The notes under the pieces: model-generated
Database searches by the model: none
What the model was told of the DNA's origin: nothing
Seen by the model: only the letters and a program-made list of their open reading frames with translations
Shown: piece by piece, positions 50,369 through 58,757 of the stretch
Layout: each line of letters opens with the position of its first letter
How positions within the stretch are numbered: the stretch's first letter is position 1
Source: DATJLY01 sp035604615
GTDB taxonomy: Bacteria; Pseudomonadota; Alphaproteobacteria; ATCC43930; CGMCC-115725
Assembly: GCA_035604615.1 (NCBI GenBank)
Contig: DATNID010000001.1
Span: 27,730-91,729 of the forward strand
DNA length: 64,000 nucleotides
Direction of reading: 5' to 3'
Made by a program: the position numbers and the translations under genes

Positions 50369-51534
50369 GCCGGCGCGAGGCCGCGATGCTGGGCGCAGCC
50401 GTCGAGAAAGCCGCGCAACGTGGCGAACAGTTCCGGCTCGTCGAGGAGGAAGGCGTCGTGGCCCTTGTCGGTCTCGATCTCGACGAAGCTCACATTGGCG
50501 GCGACCGCGTTCAAGGCATGGACGATGGCGCGGCTCTCGCTCGTGGGATAGAGCCAGTCGCTGGTGAAGGAGATGACGCAGAACCGCGTGCGCGTGCCGG
50601 CGAACGCGTTGGCAAGCACGCCGCCATGCTCGGCCGCGAGATCGAAATAGTCGCAGGCGCGCGTGATGTAGAGATAGGAGTTGGCGTCGAACCGCTCGAC
50701 GAAGGTGATGCCCTGGTGGCGGAGATAGTTCTCGACCTGGAAATCGGCGTCGAACCCGTAGGTGACGTCGCGCCGGTCCTGCAGGTTGCGGCCGAACTTG
50801 CGGTGCAGCGCCTGCTCGGAGAGATAGGTGATGTGCGCCGCCATGCGCGCCACCGCGAGCCCGCGCTGCGGCCGCAAGCCGCGCTCGAGATAGTTGCCGC
50901 CGCACCAGTTGGGATCCGCCATGATCGCCTGGCGGCCGAGCTCGTGGAAGGCGATGTTCTGCGCCGAATGCCGCGCCGCGCCCGCCACCGGCACCGCCGC
51001 GAACACGCGCTCGGGATAAGATGCCGCCCATTGCAGCACCTGCATCGCGCCCATCGAGCCGCCGATGACGCAGAACAGGCTGTCGATGCCGAGATGGTCG
51101 ATCAACTGCTTCTGCGCCCGCACCATGTCGGCAATCGTGATCACCGGAAATGAGAGGCCCCACGGCTTGCCGGTCGCCGGATCGATCTCCATCGGCCCGC
51201 TCGACCCCATGCAGCCGCCGAGCACGTTGGCGCAGACGAGAAAGTAGCGCTCGGTGTCGAGCACCTTGCCGGGTCCGGCGAGCGTGTCCCACCAGCCCGG
51301 CTTGTCGGTGATGGGGTGGGGCTCGGCGACATACTGATCGCCCGTCAGGGCATGGCAGACCAGGATCGCGTTGCTGCGGTCGGCGTTGAGCCGGCCATAG
51401 GTCTGATAGGCGATGGTGTAGGGGCCGAACGCGATGCCGCAGCCGAGCTGGATCGGCTCCGTCACAACCAGGCTGAAGCCGGGCCGGGCGGTTGCGGGAG
51501 CGAGAGCGGTCGGCGAAGGGGCGGTCAGGCTCAT
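50365..51534 (-). CDS. metX: Homoserine O-acetyltransferase
   Basis: 389-residue alpha/beta-hydrolase-fold acyltransferase for the first committed step of methionine synthesis. The N-terminal block FGPYTIAYQTYGRLNADRSN, the nucleophile elbow IGGSMGAMQVLQWA, and the late EIETDKGHDAFLLDE with the catalytic His are diagnostic. Some members use succinyl-CoA rather than acetyl-CoA. It is divergent from the chorismate mutase gene; the 176-bp gap holds a structured leader. Confidence 0.95.
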   Translation of the reverse strand: MSLTAPSPTALAPATARPGFSLVVTEPIQLGCGIAFGPYTIAYQTYGRLNADRSNAILVCHALTGDQYVAEPHPITDKPGWWDTLAGPGKVLDTERYFLVCANVLGGCMGSSGPMEIDPATGKPWGLSFPVITIADMVRAQKQLIDHLGIDSLFCVIGGSMGAMQVLQWAASYPERVFAAVPVAGAARHSAQNIAFHELGRQAIMADPNWCGGNYLERGLRPQRGLAVARMAAHITYLSEQALHRKFGRNLQDRRDVTYGFDADFQVENYLRHQGITFVERFDANSYLYITRACDYFDLAAEHGGVLANAFAGTRTRFCVISFTSDWLYPTSESRAIVHALNAVAANVSFVEIETDKGHDAFLLDEPELFATLRGFLDGCAQHRGLAPA

Positions 51535-51575
51535 GCCGGGATTGCGACCGATGAGGGTGCCGGGGCCAATACTGG

Positions 51576-51637
51576 GGGCGCGAAAAAGGCTTGAATCGCG
51601 CCCTCGGATGCGAACCCATAGCTAGGAACCAAGCCCC
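51576..51637 (-). promoter_or_regulatory. Possible pseudoknotted leader of metX
   Basis: In the minus-strand transcript GGGCGCGA and TCGCGCCC make a perfect 8-bp stem (51576..51603). Its loop contains CAAGCC followed by five U, and CAAGCC can pair with GGCTTG at 51630..51635 upstream. The order of strands is that of an H-type pseudoknot, the topology of SAM-II riboswitches that control metX/metA in this class, but the SAM-II sequence consensus was not recognised. The start codon is 42 bases further on. Confidence 0.35.
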
Positions 51638-51710
51638 TCGTGTGTCAATGTTTTCTTTGCTTTCGGGGGGCGGGCGACCTATGTCTATGCGCCTTCCGCG
51701 GACAGCAAAT

Positions 51711-52577
51711 ATGGCCAACGAAACGCCCGCTTCTCCCTCGCTCGACCAGTTGCGGCGGCAGATCGACGCGCTGGACGACCGCATTCAGGACCTGCTGATC
51801 GGCCGCGGCGAGCTGGTCGAGGCGATCGGGGGCCTGAAGCGCGCCGACAATATCGCGCCGTTCCGCCCCGGCCGCGAGGCGCAGATCCTGCGCCGCCTGG
51901 TGGGCCGCCATCGCGGCCGCTTCCCGCGCCCGGCGCTGGTGCGCATCTGGCGCGAGATCCTGGGCGGCACGGTGGCGATGCAGACCGATCTGTCGGTGAT
52001 CGCGTTCGAGGGCTGCCGGGACATGGCGCGCGACCATTTCGGCAGCCGCGTGCCGATGATCGGCGCGCCCTCGGCGGACGAGGTGATGCTCGCGGTGGCC
52101 GAGGGGCGGGCGACCTTGGGCGTCGTGCCGCTGCCTGACGAGGACGATCCCGCGCCGTGGTGGCCGAAGCTCGCCGGCGGCGGCGCCGGGCGCCCGCGTG
52201 TGGTGGCGCGCCTGCCGTTCGGCACCGTCGGCAATGCCGCCGATGCCTACCGCGACGCTTTCGTCGTCGCGGCGATGGAGCCCGAGGCGAGCGGCGACGA
52301 CTGCACCCTCCTCGTCATCGTCGTGGCGAACACTGTCTGCGCCGCCGACATCGCCGATGCGTTTCTCAAGGCGAAATTCGACAGCAATCCGGTCGCCGCT
52401 TTCGCGGGCGACAACGACGTGGCGCACCTCTTCGAGGTGGCGGCGTTCCTGGGCGACGGCGAGCCCCGGGTCGACCGCGCGCTGGCGTCGCTCCCCGACG
52501 CGCCGCGCGCGGCCTGGCTCGGCGCCTATGCGCGGCCCTTGCCTGACGCCGCGCTCGACGGCGTTGCACCGGAGTAG
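51711..52577 (+). CDS. Chorismate mutase with C-terminal degenerate prephenate-dehydratase-like domain
   Basis: 288 residues. Residues 10-90 are an AroQ-type chorismate mutase (LDQLRRQIDALDDRIQDLLI, GRGELVEAIGGLKR, then the R/E of ILRRLVGRH). Residues 95-285 look like a periplasmic-binding-like domain of the P-protein type (LSVIAFEGCRDMARDHFG) but no TRF motif is seen. It would rearrange chorismate to prephenate for the tyrA product two genes on. Gaps of 5 bp to hisC and a 4-bp overlap from hisC to tyrA show an operon. The ATG at 51711 is chosen. Confidence 0.82.
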   Translation: MANETPASPSLDQLRRQIDALDDRIQDLLIGRGELVEAIGGLKRADNIAPFRPGREAQILRRLVGRHRGRFPRPALVRIWREILGGTVAMQTDLSVIAFEGCRDMARDHFGSRVPMIGAPSADEVMLAVAEGRATLGVVPLPDEDDPAPWWPKLAGGGAGRPRVVARLPFGTVGNAADAYRDAFVVAAMEPEASGDDCTLLVIVVANTVCAADIADAFLKAKFDSNPVAAFAGDNDVAHLFEVAAFLGDGEPRVDRALASLPDAPRAAWLGAYARPLPDAALDGVAPE

Positions 52578-52582
52578 GCGCG

Positions 52583-53677
52583 ATGGCGACGGCGCCGAGC
52601 CCGCGTCCGGGCGTTCTCGACATCTCGCCCTATGTCGGCGGCGAGGCCAAGATCGAAGGCGTCGCGCGCGTCATCCGCCTCGCCTCCAACGAGAGCGCGC
52701 TGGGGCCGTCGCCCAAGGCGCTCGCCGCCTACCGCGCGGCGGCCGGCGAGATGTTCCGCTATCCCGACGGGCATTCGACCGCGCTGCGCCAAGCGCTGGG
52801 CAAGCATTACGGGCTCGATCCCGCGCGCATCGTGTGCGGCGCCGGCTCGGACGAGCTGATCGGCCTCCTCATTCGCGCCTATGCCGGGCCGGGCGACGAA
52901 GTGGTCTATGGCGAGCACGGGTTCCTCATGTATCCGATCGATGCGCTGGCGGCGGGCGCGACGCCCGTGAAGGCGGCCGAGACCGATCTGACCTTCGATG
53001 TCGATCAGGCGCTCAAGCGCGTCACGCCGCGCACCAAGCTCGTCTTCGTCGCCAATCCCAACAACCCGACCGGAACCTATGTCCCGCGCGATGCGATGCG
53101 GCGGCTCCAAGCGGGCTTGCCGCCATCCGTGCTGCTGGTGATCGACGCCGCCTATGCCGAGTTCGTGCAGCGCAACGACTACGAGCCCGGCATCGAGCTG
53201 GTCGACGAATTCCCCAATGTGGTCATGGCGCGTACATTCTCGAAAATCTACGCCATGGGCGGCTTGCGGCTCGGCTGGGTCTATTGCAGCCCTGCCGTGG
53301 CCGACGTGCTCAACCGCACGCGCCCCCCATTCAACGTCAACTCGGCGGCCCAGGCGGCCGGGATCGCGGCGCTCGACGACATGGCGTCGTTCGACCGCGC
53401 GCGCGAGCACAACGACATCTGGCGGCCCTGGCTCGAGCGCCAGTTGCGCGCGCTCGGGCTCGCGCTGACGCCGAGCGTCGCCAATTTCGTGCTGGTCCAT
53501 TTTCCGCCGCCGCCGCGCGACGCCAGGGCCGCGTTCGAGTTCCTGCGCGCGCGCGGCATCCTGACGCGCCGGGTCGCGGCCTACGGCCTGCCCGAGCATC
53601 TGCGCATCACCATCGGCCTCGAGGACGAGATGCGCGCGGTGGCCGCCGCGGTCGCCGACTTCATGGGTGCGCGATGA
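52583..53677 (+). CDS. hisC: Histidinol-phosphate / aromatic aminotransferase
   Basis: 364-residue PLP aminotransferase of the HisC family. Motifs: RLASNESALGPSPKALAAYR, FVANPNNPTGTYVP, and the PLP lysine Lys221 in ARTFSKIYAMGGLRLGW. Because it lies between chorismate mutase and tyrA, the main role may be transamination of prephenate or phenylpyruvate/hydroxyphenylpyruvate rather than histidinol phosphate; both are known for HisC homologues. ATGA overlap with tyrA. Confidence 0.9.
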   Translation: MATAPSPRPGVLDISPYVGGEAKIEGVARVIRLASNESALGPSPKALAAYRAAAGEMFRYPDGHSTALRQALGKHYGLDPARIVCGAGSDELIGLLIRAYAGPGDEVVYGEHGFLMYPIDALAAGATPVKAAETDLTFDVDQALKRVTPRTKLVFVANPNNPTGTYVPRDAMRRLQAGLPPSVLLVIDAAYAEFVQRNDYEPGIELVDEFPNVVMARTFSKIYAMGGLRLGWVYCSPAVADVLNRTRPPFNVNSAAQAAGIAALDDMASFDRAREHNDIWRPWLERQLRALGLALTPSVANFVLVHFPPPPRDARAAFEFLRARGILTRRVAAYGLPEHLRITIGLEDEMRAVAAAVADFMGAR

Positions 53678-54558
53678 GCGATCAGCCCTTCTCGCGCGCG
53701 GCGATCATCGGTTTCGGCCTCATCGGCTCGTCGCTCGCCCGCGTGCTGCGGCGCGACGGGATGGCCCGCACCATCGTCGCCTGCGCCAAGAGCCAGGCGA
53801 CGCTCGACATCGTGCAGAGCCTCGCGCTCGCCGACGAGGTCACGCTCGATCCGGCAATTGCCGCGCGCGGCGCCGATCTCGTGGTCATAGGATCGCCGCA
53901 CTCGACCTATGCCGAGATCGGAAGGCGCATTGGGCCCGAGCTTGCCCAGGGCGCGATCCTCACCGATGTCGGCTCGGTCAAGGGCGCGGCGGTGCGCGAC
54001 CTGCAGCCGCACGTGCCGCCGGGCGTGCATTTCATTCCCGGCCATCCCGTCGCCGGCACCGAATTTTCCGGACCCGCCGCGGGCTTCGCCGAGATGTTCG
54101 ACGGGCGCTGGTGCATCCTGACGCCGGTGCCCGGCACCGACCCGGCGGCGCTCGAGCGAATGCGGGGCGTGTGGCAGAGCGCCGGCATGAAGGTCGAGAT
54201 CATGACGCCCGAGCATCACGACATGGTGCTCGCCATGACGTCGCACCTGCCGCACTGCATCGCCTACACCATCGTCGGCACCGCGACCGATCTCGAGGAG
54301 TCGCTCAAATCCGAGGTGATCAAGTTCTCGGCCGGCGGCTTCCGCGATTTCACCCGCATCGCGGCCTCGGACCCGGTGATGTGGCGCGACGTGTTCCTCG
54401 CCAACCGCGAGGCGGTGCTCGAGATGCTGCAGCGCTTCACCGAGGATTTGACCGCGCTCCAGCGCGCCATTCGCTGGGGCGAGGCGGCGAAGCTCGAGGA
54501 GCTCTTCACCCGCACCCGCGCCATCCGCCGCTCCATCATCGAGGCCAACCAGGCATGA
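53674..54558 (+). CDS. tyrA: Prephenate/arogenate dehydrogenase
   Basis: 294 residues. A Rossmann start AAIIGFGLIGSSLARVLRRD, then TDVGSVKG, HFIPGHPVAGTEFSGP with the catalytic His, and HHDMVLAMTSHLPH make a TyrA. It forms hydroxyphenylpyruvate or tyrosine depending on specificity. It ends 17 bp before the ATG of a small monooxygenase-like gene, whose upstream alternative start would overlap its stop. Confidence 0.92.
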   Translation: MSDQPFSRAAIIGFGLIGSSLARVLRRDGMARTIVACAKSQATLDIVQSLALADEVTLDPAIAARGADLVVIGSPHSTYAEIGRRIGPELAQGAILTDVGSVKGAAVRDLQPHVPPGVHFIPGHPVAGTEFSGPAAGFAEMFDGRWCILTPVPGTDPAALERMRGVWQSAGMKVEIMTPEHHDMVLAMTSHLPHCIAYTIVGTATDLEESLKSEVIKFSAGGFRDFTRIAASDPVMWRDVFLANREAVLEMLQRFTEDLTALQRAIRWGEAAKLEELFTRTRAIRRSIIEANQA

Positions 54559-54575
54559 GCCCGAAAGGAGGCGCG

Positions 54576-54902
54576 ATGTATGCCGTGATCTTCGAGGTCG
54601 AGCCCAAGCCCGGCCGCGAGCGCGACTATCTCGACATCGCGGCGGCGCTCCGGCCCGAGGTCGAGGCGATCGACGGTTTCATCTCGATCGAGCGGTTCGA
54701 GAGCCTGTCGCACAAAGGCAAGCTCTTGTCGCTGTCGTTCTGGCGCGACGAGGACGCGGTCAAGCGCTGGCGCGAGCACGCCGAGCACCGCGAAGCCCAA
54801 GCGCGCGGCCGCAACGAAATTTTCGCCGACTACCGCATCACCGTCGTGTCAGTGGCGCGCCAATACGGCATGTTCGACCGCATGGAAGCGCCGCCGCGCT
54901 GA
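54576..54902 (+). CDS. Antibiotic-biosynthesis-monooxygenase (ABM) domain protein
   Basis: 108 residues forming a single ferredoxin-like ABM domain: YAVIFEVEPKPGRERDYLDI at the N-terminus and SFWRDEDAVKRWREHAEHRE in the middle. Such proteins are small monooxygenases or stress-related heme/quinone-binding proteins. A very good AAAGGAGG precedes the ATG at 54576, so it is preferred to ATG 54555. Last gene of the chorismate mutase-hisC-tyrA unit; the connection is not evident. Confidence 0.82.
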   Translation: MYAVIFEVEPKPGRERDYLDIAAALRPEVEAIDGFISIERFESLSHKGKLLSLSFWRDEDAVKRWREHAEHREAQARGRNEIFADYRITVVSVARQYGMFDRMEAPPR

Positions 54903-54971
54903 GCCCGCTTGCCGCCGCACCCGGATCGGCGCAATCTCTGCGCGCAGAACTGCAACTCGGGGGAACGACCC

Positions 54972-56156
54972 ATGACTGTGCGAATTTGGCGTGGCATGGC
55001 CGCGCTCGCGGCGCTTGGTCTCGCGCTTCCGGCCCATGCCGACGGCACCATCAAGATCGGCGTCATCGACCAGTTCTCCGGCCAGTTCGCCGATTTCGGG
55101 CAGCAGATCGGCAACGGCATCGAGACCTATATCCGCGAGCACGGCGACACCGTCGCCGGCAAGAAGATCGAGATCCTGAAGCGCGATCAGTCCGGCCCCA
55201 ACGCCGAGCGCGCCAAGCAGCTGGCGCAGGAGCTGATCGTGCGCGACAAGGTCGATTTCATCGCCGGCCTCGATTTCAGCCCCAGCGCTTTCGCCATGGC
55301 GCCGCTCATCACCGAGGCGAAGAAGCCGGCCGTGATCATGAACGCCGCCACGCTCGGCATCACCGACACCTCGCCCTATTTCGTGCGCTTCGCCTCGACG
55401 CTCGAGGCGCTCGAGACCAAGTTCGGCCAGTGGGTGGCGAAGAACGGCGTCACCAAGTGCTATGTCGTGGTGTCGGACTATGTCGCGGGCCACGCCGCCG
55501 GAGACGCTTTCAAGAAGGCCTTCACCGCGTCGGGCGGCCAGGTCACCGGCGAGATGGGCGTGCCGCTCGAGGGGCTCGATTTCGCGCCTTACGTGCAGCG
55601 CATCGCCGACCAGAAGCCCGAGGCCATCTTCCTGTTCCTCGCCAGCACCAAGCAGTCCGAGGAATTCGCCAAGCTCTATGTTCAGACCGGCCTCAAGGGC
55701 GCCGGCGCGAAACTCCTGGGTGCAACCGATCTCTTCCCCCAGGCGCCGGCCCAGGCGCGCGCCACCAGCGACGCCGAATTGGGCGCCTACACGGTGCAGA
55801 ATTACACCTGGACGCTCGACAATCCGCTCAACAAGAAATACGTCGCCGACTACACCAAGGCGTTCGGCACCGAGCTTCATCCCGATTTCATGTCGGTCTC
55901 GGCCTATGCCGGGATGGAGGGCATCTACCGCGTCATCCAGAAGCTCAACGGCGAGATCGACGGCGACAAGGCGATGGCGGTGTTCAAGACGCTCGCCTTC
56001 GACACCCCGCGCGGCAAGATCAGCATCGATCCCGCGACCCGCGACGTGGTGCAGCCGATCTATGTCTTCCAGATCGAGCGCGACAAAGCGAGCGGCGAGC
56101 TTTACAACAAGCCCATCTTCACCTTCCCCGATGTTTACAACCACCTGAACAAGTGA
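54972..56156 (+). CDS. Branched-chain amino-acid/urea-type ABC solute-binding protein
   Basis: 394-residue periplasmic binding protein of the LivJ/AmiC type. The signal peptide is IWRGMAALAALGLALPAHA; the mature protein starts DGTIKIGVIDQFSGQFADFG and goes on with AELIVRDKVDFIAGLDFS-like strand (here QELIVRDKVDFIAGLDFSPS). Ligands include branched-chain amino acids, amides and aromatic acids. No permease or ATPase is next to it, so it is an orphan. Confidence 0.88.
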   Translation: MTVRIWRGMAALAALGLALPAHADGTIKIGVIDQFSGQFADFGQQIGNGIETYIREHGDTVAGKKIEILKRDQSGPNAERAKQLAQELIVRDKVDFIAGLDFSPSAFAMAPLITEAKKPAVIMNAATLGITDTSPYFVRFASTLEALETKFGQWVAKNGVTKCYVVVSDYVAGHAAGDAFKKAFTASGGQVTGEMGVPLEGLDFAPYVQRIADQKPEAIFLFLASTKQSEEFAKLYVQTGLKGAGAKLLGATDLFPQAPAQARATSDAELGAYTVQNYTWTLDNPLNKKYVADYTKAFGTELHPDFMSVSAYAGMEGIYRVIQKLNGEIDGDKAMAVFKTLAFDTPRGKISIDPATRDVVQPIYVFQIERDKASGELYNKPIFTFPDVYNHLNK

Positions 56157-56195
56157 CGGCCTGACGCCGGCGCTCGCCGGCCCCATATTTCCGCC

Positions 56196-57194
56196 ATGGA
56201 CCTCGACTGGCTCAAGGTGACGCCGCGCGGGCTTTATTGCGTGCCGGGCGATTTCTACATCGACCCGACGAGCGCGTCGGCGCGCGCGGTGGTGACGCAC
56301 GGCCACAGCGACCATGCACGCGCCGGCCACGGCACCGTGCTGGCGACGCGCGAGACGCTCGCCATCATGCGCCTCCGCATGGGCGACGGGGCAGGATCGC
56401 CCGACCCGGTCGCCTATGGCGAACGCCGCGACATCGGCGGCGTCGATCTGTGCCTTGTGCCGGCGGGCCACATTCTTGGCAGCGCGCAGGTGGTGCTGGA
56501 ACATGGTGGCAAGCGCGTGGTGGTCTCCGGCGACTACAAGCGCCGGGCCGATCCGACCTGCCCGCCGTTCGAGCCGGTTCCCTGCGACGTCTTCATCACC
56601 GAGGCGACCTTCGGCCTCCCCGTCTTCCGCCATCCCGACGATGCCGGCGAGATCGACAAGCTGTTGCATTCGGTGGCGCTCTTTCCCGAGCGCTGCCATC
56701 TGGTCGGCGTCTACGCCCTGGGCAAGTGCCAGCGCGTGCTGGCGTTGCTGCGGGCGCGGGGATACGACGAACCGGTGTTTCTCCACGGCGCGCTCGCCGC
56801 GATGGTCGCGCTCTATGAGAGCCTGGGCGTCGCGGTGGGGCCGGTGCGCGCAGTTACAGGCGTCGCGCGCGAGGAATTCCGCGGCCGCATCGTGCTGGCG
56901 CCGCCTTCGGCCGCCGCCGAGCCGTGGGCGCGGCGTCTGCCCGATCCGGTGGTGGCGATGGCCTCGGGCTGGATGCGCGTGCGCCAGCGCGCCAAGCAGC
57001 GCGGCGTCGAGCTGCCGCTGGTGATCTCCGATCACGCCGACTGGGACGAGCTGCTGCGCACCATCGGCGACACCGCGCCAGCGGAGGTCTGGGTGACGCA
57101 CGGCGCCGAGGACGCGCTGGTGCGCCAGGCCGGCCTCATGGGCTTTGCCGCGCGCCCGCTGTCGCTCGCGGGCTTCGACGCCGAGGAGGAATGA
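56196..57194 (+). CDS. Ligase-associated DNA exonuclease (metallo-beta-lactamase/CPSF-type)
   Basis: 332-residue MBL-fold nuclease. The metal motif THGHSDHARAGH (the HxHxDH signature), VPAGHILGSAQV, VVSGDYKRR and the late VISDHADWDELL are shared with CPSF-type nucleases. It overlaps the ATP-dependent DNA ligase gene, the constant companion of this protein. The pair belongs to a proposed bacterial DNA-repair set that often also contains the helicase Lhr and a phosphoesterase; those are not in the window. Confidence 0.9.
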   Translation: MDLDWLKVTPRGLYCVPGDFYIDPTSASARAVVTHGHSDHARAGHGTVLATRETLAIMRLRMGDGAGSPDPVAYGERRDIGGVDLCLVPAGHILGSAQVVLEHGGKRVVVSGDYKRRADPTCPPFEPVPCDVFITEATFGLPVFRHPDDAGEIDKLLHSVALFPERCHLVGVYALGKCQRVLALLRARGYDEPVFLHGALAAMVALYESLGVAVGPVRAVTGVAREEFRGRIVLAPPSAAAEPWARRLPDPVVAMASGWMRVRQRAKQRGVELPLVISDHADWDELLRTIGDTAPAEVWVTHGAEDALVRQAGLMGFAARPLSLAGFDAEEE

Positions 57195-58753
57195 TGGAGC
57201 GCTTTGCGCGCCTCCTCGATGCGCTGCTCTTCACCCCGGCGCGGCTGGGCAAGCTGCGCCTGATGCAGGATTATTTCGCGACGACTTCGGACCCGGAGCG
57301 GGGCTGGGCGCTTGCCGCGCTCACCGGCGAGATCGCATTCGCGTCGGTGAAGCCGGCGCAGATCCGCGACCTCGCGCTGACCCGTCTCGATGCCGAGCTT
57401 TTCGCCTGGTCCTATGATTTCGTCGGCGACCTGGCCGAGACCGTGTCGCTGATCTGGCCCGAGGGCGCCGCGGACGGCGCGCCCGCGCTCGCCGAAATCG
57501 TCGCCGCGCTCAACGCCGCGACGCGCGCCGATGCGGGCCCCATTCTCGCCGGCTGGCTCGACCGGCTCGACGCGACCGGGCGGTGGGCCCTCCTGAAGCT
57601 CGTCACCGGCGGGTTGCGCATCGGCGTCTCGGCGCGGCTCGCCAAGACCGCGCTCGCCGAATGGTCGTGCGTGCCGCTCGACGAGATCGAAGCCGTGTGG
57701 CACGGGCTCGAGCCGCCCTACGCGCCGCTCTTCCCCTGGCTCGAGGGCAAGGGGAAGCGGCCGGACACGGCGGGGCGCCCGACTTTCACGCCGCTGATGC
57801 TGGCCCAGGCGCTCGAGGACGGCGATCTGGCGCGGCTCGACCCGGCACATTATCGCGCCGAGTGGAAATGGGATGGCATCCGCGTCCAGCTCGTCGCGCG
57901 CGGCGGGCGGCGGCTCTATTCGCGCAGCGGCGACGATGTCGGCCCCGCCTTCCCCGAGATCGTCGCGGCGCTGCCCGAAGGGGTCGTGCTCGACGGCGAG
58001 CTCTTGGTGATGCGCGACGGCGAGGTCGCGCCGTTCAACGATCTGCAGCAGCGCCTCAACCGCAAGGTCGCGGCGCCGAAGCAGCTGCGCGATTTTCCCG
58101 CCTGGGTGCGGCTCTATGACCTGCTCGAGGAGAACGATGAGGATTTGCGGCCGCTGCCGTTCGACCAGCGCCGCCGCCGGCTCGAAGCATGGTACGCGCG
58201 CGAGGCGCGTCCCCGCCTCGACCTCTCGCCGCTGATCCCGTTCGCGGATTGGGAAGCGCTGGCGCAGCTTCGCGACGGCGCGCGCGAGCGCGGCATCGAG
58301 GGCATCATGCTCAAGCGCGGCGACGCGCCCTATCTCTCGGGCCGGCCCAAGGGTCCGTGGTTCAAGTGGAAGCGCAGCGCGCTGACCGTCGACGCGGTGC
58401 TGATGTACGCGCAGCGCGGCCATGGCAAGCGCTCGTCGTTCTATTCCGACTACACGTTCGGCGTCTGGCGCGAGGGCGAGCTGGTGCCGGTGGGAAAGGC
58501 CTATTTCGGCTTCACCGACGAGGAGCTGCGCCGGATCGACCGCTTCGTCCGCGAGCACACGGTCGAGCGCTTCGGCCCGGTGCGCGCGGTCGAGCCCGAG
58601 CTGGTGCTGGAGATCGCGTTCGACAGCATCCATCGCTCGCAGCGCCACAAGGCCGGCCTCGCCATGCGCTTTCCCCGCATCCACCGCATCCGCTGGGACA
58701 AGCCCGCTTCCGAGGCCGACGCGGTCGAGGCACTGGAGCGGCTGGTGACGTGA
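57194..58753 (+). CDS. ATP-dependent DNA ligase
   Basis: 519-residue ligase. The nucleotidyl lysine is Lys225 in EWKWDGIRVQL (K-x-D-G), with VLDGELLVM, LYDLLEENDED, GIEGIMLKR and WFKWKR as further ligase motifs. The N-terminal 200 residues are a helical DNA-binding region (ARLLDALLFTPARLGKLRLM). AGGAGGA immediately upstream offers two ATG codons, 57191 and 57194; the second has better spacing. It belongs to the cisplatin-damage-response type that pairs with the exonuclease upstream. Convergent with potH, 4 bp apart. Confidence 0.92.
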   Translation: MERFARLLDALLFTPARLGKLRLMQDYFATTSDPERGWALAALTGEIAFASVKPAQIRDLALTRLDAELFAWSYDFVGDLAETVSLIWPEGAADGAPALAEIVAALNAATRADAGPILAGWLDRLDATGRWALLKLVTGGLRIGVSARLAKTALAEWSCVPLDEIEAVWHGLEPPYAPLFPWLEGKGKRPDTAGRPTFTPLMLAQALEDGDLARLDPAHYRAEWKWDGIRVQLVARGGRRLYSRSGDDVGPAFPEIVAALPEGVVLDGELLVMRDGEVAPFNDLQQRLNRKVAAPKQLRDFPAWVRLYDLLEENDEDLRPLPFDQRRRRLEAWYAREARPRLDLSPLIPFADWEALAQLRDGARERGIEGIMLKRGDAPYLSGRPKGPWFKWKRSALTVDAVLMYAQRGHGKRSSFYSDYTFGVWREGELVPVGKAYFGFTDEELRRIDRFVREHTVERFGPVRAVEPELVLEIAFDSIHRSQRHKAGLAMRFPRIHRIRWDKPASEADAVEALERLVT

Positions 58754-58757
58754 GGGG

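Noticed and set aside
54849..57101. 750-codon minus-strand frame opposite a binding protein and the exonuclease
   Set aside because: Same reason; codon positions follow the plus-strand genes.
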